This document shows positions 45,708-53,103 of a stretch of 64,000 bases of DNA, piece after piece. Position 1 is the stretch's first letter; each line of letters starts with the position of its first letter. This stretch comes from Fusibacter ferrireducens. GTDB lineage: Bacteria; Bacillota; Clostridia; Peptostreptococcales; Acidaminobacteraceae. The translations under genes and the position numbers were made by a program. The notes beneath the pieces are model-generated. The model was not told the DNA's origin. It worked only from the letters and a program-made list of their open reading frames with translations, and made no database searches. The stretch covers positions 124,001 to 188,000 of the forward strand of contig NZ_JADKNH010000010.1 in NCBI RefSeq assembly GCF_015352425.1. The letters run 5' to 3'.

Positions 45708-46837
45708 TAAAGTCCTCCATTATCTATTTGATACTCGGTACCTCCTAATACTGTGAGAACCGGTTTAATTTTTATTGTGCCCATGCGCTTATCCCCTACA
45801 GAATCTTCCCATTCAAAGGTACCTTTTTCCAGTTCAAAGATCGTCAAATCTCCTAGAGCGCCCAGGCTCAGATCCCCTCTGTCTTTGAGATTCAGGTTTG
45901 CTTTAACATTTGTGGTCACACAGGCAATACAGTCATCAACGGACATGCCAGATGCCAAGAGTTTGTTCATGACACGAACCAGACTGCGAACAGGATGCTG
46001 TCTATTCTTATCATAGAGGTCAGAACTGATCATATCCGGTTCAAAGCCTGCACGGATTGCCTTTTCTGCAATCTCAAATGAGAAACTTGAACTCCCGTGT
46101 CCAACGTCAAACTTTACTTGCCTTTGACGGGCATCTGAAGTCTGCAATTTTGGTGAGCCACTTTCTGTGAATAAACCATTGGGCTTATTGTGATACATAT
46201 GCGTGATAATACCCTTTTCAGGAATGCTGTCGACCACCGTCTCAATATCTGGTGGTGCGTTGCCAATGTGAACCACCAGTGGTAAATCGTTTAACTGTGC
46301 AAGTTCTGCTGCTCTTTGGATTGGAGTGATACCCATTGTTCCAAGCACAGAACTGCTTGCTCTTGCCTTTAAACCGACAATTAGAGGACCGTATTGCTCC
46401 AAGGCTTCACGGATGCGCATCGCATTAATTGCCTCTGGGTCCGCAAGTTCGTTCAGCGTTAAAAGGCCACTTGTTGCCACATTTAACAAGACCAGCACCC
46501 TTGTTACCGCATTATCGATAATGTTCTCCTTAAAGTCTTGAAGCGTATCTGCCCCTGATGTCCCTGCATCAATCAGAGTGGTTACGCCATATCTGACACC
46601 TATATCGTCCGGTGATATCCCGATAGCGGTTTTACCATGATAACAGTGGACATGTGCATCGATAAAACCCGGAGAAACATACTTGCCTGTGGCGTCATAT
46701 CGAGGCCCTGTATAAGTCAAATCTTCGCCCACTGCTCTGATTTTTCCCGCTTCTATATAAATATCTGCAACTTTTCCGTTTAGCGGATGTCCCTCACAAA
46801 TAACTGTTGCATGTTGTATCAAGATTGTCTCTTTCAT
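45707..46837 (-). CDS. amidohydrolase/deacetylase-family metallohydrolase
   Basis: 376-aa amidohydrolase of the dihydroorotase-like branch. Metal ligands: GFIDAHVHCYHG, a lysine in GLKARASSSV, LPLVVHIGNAP, KGIITHMYHN, and catalytic aspartate in MISSDLYDKN. Related enzymes (Atu3266, EF_0837) act on acylated alpha-hydroxy or amino acids. Here it probably deacylates the imported amino-sugar acid. Start at the ATG 46837, since GGAGG lies inside the longer frame opening at 46849. Confidence 0.88.
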   Translation of the reverse strand: MKETILIQHATVICEGHPLNGKVADIYIEAGKIRAVGEDLTYTGPRYDATGKYVSPGFIDAHVHCYHGKTAIGISPDDIGVRYGVTTLIDAGTSGADTLQDFKENIIDNAVTRVLVLLNVATSGLLTLNELADPEAINAMRIREALEQYGPLIVGLKARASSSVLGTMGITPIQRAAELAQLNDLPLVVHIGNAPPDIETVVDSIPEKGIITHMYHNKPNGLFTESGSPKLQTSDARQRQVKFDVGHGSSSFSFEIAEKAIRAGFEPDMISSDLYDKNRQHPVRSLVRVMNKLLASGMSVDDCIACVTTNVKANLNLKDRGDLSLGALGDLTIFELEKGTFEWEDSVGDKRMGTIKIKPVLTVLGGTEYQIDNGGL

Positions 46838-46853
46838 GTTTGCCTCCAAATCG

Positions 46854-48713
46854 CTAAATCAAATACCGCATAATTGCCACTGTTTCCATTTCCGGTATTC
46901 GAAGCTCATACTTGGTGTTAATGGACTCTATCGTACTGAAAATCCGCCTATATATTTCCGAATTTTCTGCTTTTGCTGCAATTAAATCCGGTTCTGTATT
47001 GAATTTGCCAACCTTCCATCTTGGAATTGCCATAATGATATGAAGGGTCAATCCCCATTGATTCAGTGATCGCTCTTCCACCAAGCCATCTCTGTAGAGT
47101 CCCTGTAGCATTGTCCCGATTTCGATCATGACCATTCCTGTTAAATAAGCCAGTGCAGATTCGATATCCACGGCATTGCCTAAGTGCTCTGTTGTCATAG
47201 ACAGATTCAAATCAGGGTTATAGAGGTTAATATCTGGATCGTAATCAAAGAGCATTCTGGAGATGTTGCCGAGTTCCGCATCTGTAATCAAAGGACTCAC
47301 ACAGACGACAGGTTTTCCCACATTTCGAATTGGAATTGTGGAAATAATCAAGTCAATGCCCTCTATGTCATAATCATTTTCTTCAATTTCAAATGCAGAA
47401 ACAATATCTACCACTTGAATGTTCGTGATATTGTTGCGAATTCGCGTGGTTAATAATTTAGATGCCCCTTGCCCTGATCCACAGACGATCAATATTCTCC
47501 TCTGATCCCTCTTGAGATTGCCTTCTCTATTCTTGACGATATACATGGTGACAAATCCAGCTTCATCCTCTCCTGCTTGAACATCATAAGCTTGATCGAA
47601 AACATGGATCATCTCCTTTGCCATCTCAAACTCCTGAGGATATGTGCTCTTGATTTCCCTAAGAAGAAGATTGTCATTTGGGATATTGAGTTGTAATTTG
47701 CCCAGTGAAAGATCCAAGTGCGATACCAAGTCCTTTTGAAGTGACTGAATGGATTCCATGGACAACTTCATATGAGTTTGTAAGGTCCGAATCATCGCAT
47801 AGACTGTATCCACAAGCTTTGGATCTGTTGGGCGATCTGATTCCTGATTCAATTTAATGTTACATGCAGCCAGTGCATAAGCCAGATTGACACGTTCATA
47901 TTCCGGCCAATCTTCTTCAAGCGCATCCGATATTTCTACAGCGACCTTGTATGCTGCCATATGCCGTATGGACTTCTGGTCTATCTCCCTTGGCTTCAGC
48001 GTATGTCCATTCTGGATGCGCCAGCTGAGTACAAAGATTATCGCAACTGCTGTCAAATACGACTGATATGGAATCCAAAAAGGTTGTTTGCCTTTGGCAA
48101 TTTTCATGGCACGCCTTATTTTCTGAACGTCCAATGCTTGAATCAAATCCTCCATGCCCTCATTTATTTCATAGAGTCGCCTGCCATCTCGATTGAGCTC
48201 AATAACTTGGCAAATATAATCACCAAGTATATTTCTCAGTGCCGCTTCATCACAGGCCAACTGATAGCCATAGCGCTTTCTTGCCACTAGCTCCACTTCA
48301 TAGGTTTCTTTCAGCAAGTGTTTCAATTCTTTAAGATCCGTCAAAATTGCTGATCGGCTAATACCAAGTTTATCTGCCATCCACTCGCTTGCAAGAGGTG
48401 CTTCTGCAGTTGCCAGACACAGACCCAAATGCAGTAAACGCTCTTCTTTGTTCAGATAAGGAATAGGTCTGTCCAGACTCTCCCACCGTATGATTTCATT
48501 CATCAACCGATCTGGGTTCTTAATGCTGATGCCGACCCTTGGTTTTCTGTCTAGACGCTCACCAATATCTTTCAGAAAGTAATCGATCTCATCCAGATCG
48601 TATCGAACGGTTCTCGAACTGACATCAAGTGCCTTGGATATCTCCACAACTTTTAAAGCTCTTCGGGACTCTGTCAGTAATTTAATAATTCTCTTTTGGC
48701 GTAATGTCAACAT
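46854..48713 (-). CDS. BglG/MtlR-type PRD-EIIB transcriptional regulator
   Basis: 619 aa. N-terminal winged HTH (RALKVVEISKALDVSSRTVRYDLDEI) and a second HTH (MADKLGISRSAILTDLKELK), two PRDs (about 175-395), an EIIB domain with phosphocysteine loop ILIVCGSGQGASKLL, and a C-terminal ~120 aa that looks like a further PRD rather than the usual EIIA. DNA-binding activator, not an RNA antiterminator. Its phosphorylation by the PTS, perhaps via the neighbouring HPr, should set operon expression. It lies 16 bp before the amidohydrolase. Confidence 0.88.
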   Translation of the reverse strand: MLTLRQKRIIKLLTESRRALKVVEISKALDVSSRTVRYDLDEIDYFLKDIGERLDRKPRVGISIKNPDRLMNEIIRWESLDRPIPYLNKEERLLHLGLCLATAEAPLASEWMADKLGISRSAILTDLKELKHLLKETYEVELVARKRYGYQLACDEAALRNILGDYICQVIELNRDGRRLYEINEGMEDLIQALDVQKIRRAMKIAKGKQPFWIPYQSYLTAVAIIFVLSWRIQNGHTLKPREIDQKSIRHMAAYKVAVEISDALEEDWPEYERVNLAYALAACNIKLNQESDRPTDPKLVDTVYAMIRTLQTHMKLSMESIQSLQKDLVSHLDLSLGKLQLNIPNDNLLLREIKSTYPQEFEMAKEMIHVFDQAYDVQAGEDEAGFVTMYIVKNREGNLKRDQRRILIVCGSGQGASKLLTTRIRNNITNIQVVDIVSAFEIEENDYDIEGIDLIISTIPIRNVGKPVVCVSPLITDAELGNISRMLFDYDPDINLYNPDLNLSMTTEHLGNAVDIESALAYLTGMVMIEIGTMLQGLYRDGLVEERSLNQWGLTLHIIMAIPRWKVGKFNTEPDLIAAKAENSEIYRRIFSTIESINTKYELRIPEMETVAIMRYLI

Positions 48714-48886
48714 GGCTTCCTCTCAAATTAATCATACTTAAAAAATAGGGTGTCAAGAAGTTGAACGTCTTTCAATGTAAATGAGGCAATTTACGCTCTA
48801 TCCTCTTGGATTTGCATCATGTGTTGTGCATCCGCGATTATCTACTTTTGCTGTGCCAATACCTACAACGCCATCTACCATCCTTC

Positions 48887-49153
48887 TTACACGGCTTCGC
48901 CCATGCCTTGGTTGACGAAATCTACTAAGGCCTCAAGCACTTTCTTTTCATCTTTGCCAGATACTTTAATTTCAAGTTCGTCTCCCTGTTTTGCACCAAG
49001 TGTCATCATTGCCAACATACTGCCGCCATTGACCTCTTTATCACCTAGTCCAACCACAACTTCTGCTTCGTACATTTTCACAATCTGAAGCCATTTGCTC
49101 ACAGGACGTGCATGAAATCCTGCCTCATTTATAATCTTCACTTTAGTTTCCAT
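48887..49153 (-). CDS. HPr-family phosphocarrier protein
   Basis: 88-aa HPr. The phosphohistidine is in NEAGFHARPVSKW and the regulatory serine site in EVNGGSMLAMMTLG, so both PTS phosphorylation and HPrK regulation are possible. First gene of the regulator-amidohydrolase-DUF operon (173-bp gap to the regulator). A dedicated HPr inside a cluster without EIIA or EIIC genes is notable. AAAGGAG precedes the ATG. Confidence 0.93.
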   Translation of the reverse strand: METKVKIINEAGFHARPVSKWLQIVKMYEAEVVVGLGDKEVNGGSMLAMMTLGAKQGDELEIKVSGKDEKKVLEALVDFVNQGMGEAV

Positions 49154-49352
49154 TATTATATCTCCTTTATTCTATATAATGCAATTTTAAACGATTGCCT
49201 TTCATCTAATTCTACTATATACCCATATTACAGGAAAAGTTGTAAAGCCTTCTATATAAATGTGGCAAAATTGAATGTATCAAAATCCGAATTTGACGCC
49301 TCCCATACAGCGCCGTTTAAACTTTTAAAAAAAACAGTGACAATAAATTCGG

Positions 49353-49381
49353 TTGACAATTATATTTTACATTCATATAAT
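49353..49381 (+). promoter_or_regulatory. consensus sigma-A promoter
   Basis: TTGACA, 17-bp spacer, TATAAT. It should start transcription near 49388, giving a 5' leader of about 115 nt before the cysteine-synthase-like gene. Confidence 0.85.
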
Positions 49382-49501
49382 ATAATTAACGTACGTTATA
49401 TTTTTCTAAAGATAATTATACTTAACAAATGCTGATTTTCGATTATTCTTTTTTGGATATTGAAATCGCACATTAAATGCTTGAATATGGAGGTATTTAT
49501 T

Positions 49502-50464
49502 ATGAGTTTGCTCAATGATGTCACTGAAGCAATTGGCAATACGCCCATGGTGAACTTATCTAGAATTACAAAAGCTTTTGGCGTAGAAGGTCATATTTTC
49601 GCAAAATTAGAATACCTAAATCCAGGCTTCAGCAAGAAAGACCGTGTAGCTTTGCAGATGATTTTGGAAGCAGAAGAAGCGGGATTACTTACCCCTGGAC
49701 AACCCGTTGTCGAATTAACCAGTGGCAACACAGGCACAGGTCTTGCCATTGTATGTGCTTGCAAAGGCTACCGATTCATCGCCTGTATGTCCAAGGGCAA
49801 TTCTATGGAGCGTGCCAGAATGATGAAAGCTTTGGGTGCCGAAGTCGTCCTCGTGGATCAAATGCCTGGCGCTATAGTAGGACAGGTTTCTGGAGATGAT
49901 TTGGCACTTGTTGAAAAAAAGGCCCAGCAAATTGTAGATGAACAGAATGCCTTTCGAGCAGATCAATTTAATTTAATCGCCTGTAATCATGCTCATGAAT
50001 ATTTTACAGCTGAAGAAATGTGGACTCAGACAAACGGCAATATTGATGCTTTTGTCGATTTTTTAGGGAGTGGCAGTACTTTTTCTGGTTGTGCTAAGAC
50101 CTTAAAAAAGCATAATCCTGAAATCCGATGCTATGTGAATGAGCCACTAACCGCAGCGATATATGCAGGAAAAGGGATCACTGATAAAGGCCATAGTATT
50201 CAAGGCGGTGGATACTGCATGGATTTACCACTTGTGGATAAAAATCTAATCGATGGCTATGTGCAAGTTACAAATGATGACGCTCGAGATACGGCTAGAA
50301 AATTGGCCGAACTCGAAGGTATTTTTGCAGGCTTTTCTTCTGGTGCAAATGTTTGCGCCGCGCTTAAGTTGCTGTCTGGCACCGAAAAGGGGAAGAATAT
50401 CGTTGTGACACTGAACGACAGTGGGCTGAAATACTTAAGTACCGGTTTGTTTCAAGAACTTTAG
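49502..50464 (+). CDS. cysteine-synthase-family PLP enzyme
   Basis: 320-aa fold-type II PLP enzyme. Lysine in NPGFSKKDRVA (most cysteine synthases read a single K before DR), Asn loop ELTSGNTGTGLAIV, phosphate loop FLGSGSTFSG and C-terminal TLNDSGLKYLSTG. It may be O-acetylserine sulfhydrylase or a related beta-replacement or beta-elimination enzyme; no cysE is adjacent. The frame opens at 49460, but GGAGG before the ATG at 49502 decides. It probably forms an operon with the XRE-cupin gene. Confidence 0.88.
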   Translation: MSLLNDVTEAIGNTPMVNLSRITKAFGVEGHIFAKLEYLNPGFSKKDRVALQMILEAEEAGLLTPGQPVVELTSGNTGTGLAIVCACKGYRFIACMSKGNSMERARMMKALGAEVVLVDQMPGAIVGQVSGDDLALVEKKAQQIVDEQNAFRADQFNLIACNHAHEYFTAEEMWTQTNGNIDAFVDFLGSGSTFSGCAKTLKKHNPEIRCYVNEPLTAAIYAGKGITDKGHSIQGGGYCMDLPLVDKNLIDGYVQVTNDDARDTARKLAELEGIFAGFSSGANVCAALKLLSGTEKGKNIVVTLNDSGLKYLSTGLFQEL

Positions 50465-50573
50465 ATTAATTCAACGGTTAGGGATATGTAAAATGGTTGG
50501 AGAAATATAAAATGACGCGTATAATAAATAGAGATGAGTCCATCAAACAAATGGAAGTATGGGGGGTTTATTA

Positions 50574-51125
50574 ATGAATTTGAATGGAATTATTGCTGCG
50601 AATCTAAAACGTCTACGTTTAGAGAGAAACTTAAGCTTAGGGCAGCTCGCAGAACTGTCAGAGGTGAGCAAAGTAATGCTTAGTCAAATAGAAAAGGGAG
50701 ACTCTAATCCCACGATCAACATGATCTGGAAGATCGCCAACGGTTTAAAAGTACCCTACACGGCGTTAATCGATGAGCAAGATGATGCTTCTGAAGTCGT
50801 TCCTCGTCAAAATCGTACAGAACAATACGACTCGAATGGACATTATAGAATCTTTAAGTACTACAGCAACTCTCCAATCAGAAATTTTGAGCTCTTCATC
50901 GTTGAACTCGATCAGGGCACTGAACATATATCTGTGGGACATTCAGAAAAATCTCAGGAGTACATTCTCGTCTTGGAAGGCAGTCTGCTTTTGAAAGCAA
51001 ATGACCATGAATATCTTCTAGAAAAGGAGGATTCGATCTCTTTTTCATCTGCAACTCCACACCACTATATTAACCACGGCGAAAACACTGTAAAGGCCGT
51101 GGTCATCAATTACTACCCTGTGTAG
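50574..51125 (+). CDS. XRE-family regulator with cupin sensor domain
   Basis: 183 aa: XRE HTH (LSLGQLAELSEVSKVMLSQI, EKGDSNPTINMIWKIANGL) and C-terminal cupin (QEYILVLEGSLLLKAND, HHYINHGENTVKA). Clearly paralogous to the regulator at 10350-10904. GGGGGG lies 7 bp before the ATG at 50574, preferred over 50559. Probable local regulator of the preceding amino-acid enzyme. Confidence 0.9.
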   Translation: MNLNGIIAANLKRLRLERNLSLGQLAELSEVSKVMLSQIEKGDSNPTINMIWKIANGLKVPYTALIDEQDDASEVVPRQNRTEQYDSNGHYRIFKYYSNSPIRNFELFIVELDQGTEHISVGHSEKSQEYILVLEGSLLLKANDHEYLLEKEDSISFSSATPHHYINHGENTVKAVVINYYPV

Positions 51126-51186
51126 TGCCCCATCGTTCCATATAGTATGATTCCACACCGCACTCGTATCGATCCAATTGAATCGG

Positions 51187-51271
51187 TTTGAGCCATCCCA
51201 CGATACCTCAAACCGATTTTAGCTGACGCTGTTAGAGGTTAAACACCTCTCATCATTGCTTTCGGCTCAAA
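51187..51271. repeat. dispersed 85-nt element, copy 5 (diverged)
   Basis: Full-length copy with outer arms TTTGAGCC/GGCTCAAA. The stem TGAGG/CCTCA of other copies is here AGAGG/CCTCT, a paired change that keeps base pairing. It lies between convergent genes, 13 bp past the anti-sigma-like stop. Confidence 0.8.
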
Positions 51272-51283
51272 TCTTGTTGTCTA

Positions 51284-52417
51284 TTATTTTCTGCTATATT
51301 GAGATGCTTTCATATCTACTATTTGGATGCCATAGACATCTGCTTTTTCGATGAATTTAACAAGATCATTTGTTTCACCATAAATCAGCATCCCTTCCAC
51401 CTTAATGCCATTTTCATCAATATATGACAAAGTATCTTCATAGAATTTTGTTCTCATATGGTTTCGATCAAAAACTGTGACAAACGCCTTTCTATCAATC
51501 ATATAATTTAAAAGTGTTTTGACATGTATTTCATAATTATCCGCTAGGCTTTTTTCAAAGGAACTGCTCATTTTTTCCCCATTAGAATACATATCTTCTA
51601 AGTAAAACAATGGATACAATGCTTTATTGGGACGATCTCCAAAACTGGTCCTGATTGAATTGATCGGTTGAAAACCAATTTTTTCATTTTGATACTCAGT
51701 ACCATGCTCTATAGACATCCATTGAAATATGAGCTGATTGTAGGTTAGCTCATAAGATGTGGCTTCTAATAATGACAAGGGATTGTTAAAAGTGATAAAT
51801 ACCGAAGCATAATTGTGCTCTGATTTTAAATCTTTCAAGGGGTTTTCATAGTCGAATTGAAGAGGCGCTTCTTCAATAAGCTTTGTTTCTAGATCATATG
51901 AAAATAGATAATCGAAAAAACCTTCTCTTCTATTGCGAGTCAACTGAATGGGAATTCGCTCTTCATTCCGTCCAAATTCATTTGTTCTTCTCAAAATAAT
52001 ATCATAGCTGCCATAACCTTTTTTATTAACGAGTGCCATTGTCGATTGGTAGCCTGGGACAGTCAATTCAGTTAGTGCCACCATATCAAAGGTGATATCA
52101 TTCATGTTTTCCCCTTGCGTCACTTTTTTAGGATTATAATACATTGAATCCACCAGAGGTGAAATCGCAAAGTTCAAAAAAACATATAACAGAATGATAC
52201 TTATTACAGAGTATAAAATATTCTTTCTTAATCTATTTGAAACCTGCTCTTTGATCTCTAAAGAATCCGTATGCTCTTCTAGAAACAAATCATCCAGTGA
52301 TTCCGCAAGGTAATCATTGATGATTTTATTTTTTTCTATTTCAGCTTCAACGATTTCTATTTCAGCATCTGTGGCAGTGCCACTTTTGTATTTTATAAAC
52401 AATGCATTAAAATTCAT
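51284..52417 (-). CDS. membrane anti-sigma-like protein
   Basis: 377 aa: a ~65-aa cytoplasmic N-terminus (FIKYKSGTATDAEIEIVEAE), one transmembrane segment (about 70-92; LYSVISIILLYVFLNFAI) and a ~280-aa extracytoplasmic domain. It overlaps the sigma factor gene by 11 bp, the usual layout for a cognate anti-sigma factor. No zinc anti-sigma HxxxCxxC motif is seen. The outer domain probably senses an envelope signal. Confidence 0.78.
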   Translation of the reverse strand: MNFNALFIKYKSGTATDAEIEIVEAEIEKNKIINDYLAESLDDLFLEEHTDSLEIKEQVSNRLRKNILYSVISIILLYVFLNFAISPLVDSMYYNPKKVTQGENMNDITFDMVALTELTVPGYQSTMALVNKKGYGSYDIILRRTNEFGRNEERIPIQLTRNRREGFFDYLFSYDLETKLIEEAPLQFDYENPLKDLKSEHNYASVFITFNNPLSLLEATSYELTYNQLIFQWMSIEHGTEYQNEKIGFQPINSIRTSFGDRPNKALYPLFYLEDMYSNGEKMSSSFEKSLADNYEIHVKTLLNYMIDRKAFVTVFDRNHMRTKFYEDTLSYIDENGIKVEGMLIYGETNDLVKFIEKADVYGIQIVDMKASQYSRK

Positions 52418-52898
52418 CTATGCCTTCCTCCTTTAATTTGGCCTTTAAGTTGATTCTAGCTCTATAAAGTAATGTTCTTGCTGCACCGGGGCTTATTTTT
52501 TTCATTTCGGCAATTTCTTTTAATGAGAAACCATTAAAATAATAGTATACTAATATTTCTTTGTATGAGTTGGATAATCTAACGATGGATTCATAAACCG
52601 TTCTTTGTGTCTCATTTAAGATCAATTGCTCCAATGGGCCTTTGCCTTGATCTATATAGTCATCTTCTATCGACGATTGAGGCTTCTTTTTTAGAGAGTC
52701 TAGCCATAAGTTTTTCCCAACTCTGAGTAACCAATATTTTAGATGTACTTCACTCCCATCTAAACTCAAAATGGCTTTAAAAAAAGTATCACTGACAAGT
52801 ATTTCTGTCTCATGATGATTCTTACATAGTGAGTATATGTATAAGTAAACATCCCTATAATACTCTTTATAGACCCTATCGATGATGTCTTTTTTCAA
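52407..52898 (-). CDS. ECF-type RNA polymerase sigma factor
   Basis: 163-aa sigma-70 family factor with only regions 2 and 4: region 2 around YKEYYRDVYLYIYSLCKNHH and WLLRVGKNLWLDSL, region 4 with FNGFSLKEIAEMKKISPGAA. It uses a TTG start directly after GGGGAGGTG. Two CACATATG direct repeats (52928-52950) lie upstream. Translationally coupled to the anti-sigma-like gene. The SLH genes next door are possible targets; this is inference. Confidence 0.88.
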   Translation of the reverse strand: MKKDIIDRVYKEYYRDVYLYIYSLCKNHHETEILVSDTFFKAILSLDGSEVHLKYWLLRVGKNLWLDSLKKKPQSSIEDDYIDQGKGPLEQLILNETQRTVYESIVRLSNSYKEILVYYYFNGFSLKEIAEMKKISPGAARTLLYRARINLKAKLKEEGIDEF

Positions 52899-52979
52899 TT
52901 TTTCACCTCCCCACTTAATAAACGATTCACATATGATTATGTCACATATGGATTGATCTATGCAGCATTTTTAATTAAA

Positions 52980-53025
52980 AAAAAGAGGTCTTTCAGAAAA
53001 TACATTTCTAAAAGTGCCTCTTTTT
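52980..53025 (-). terminator. terminator of the first SLH gene
   Basis: AAAAAGAGG/CCTCTTTTT arms with an internal TTTCAGAAA-type sub-stem; T-run on the minus-strand exit. A similar hairpin follows the second SLH gene at 57947. Confidence 0.75.
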
Positions 53026-53103
53026 ATTATTTTATTCCATAATTTTGTTTCATCTCTTAATTAGCGTTCATCATCCCAGTTAAAAATTTTCAGTGGGATG
53101 ATA

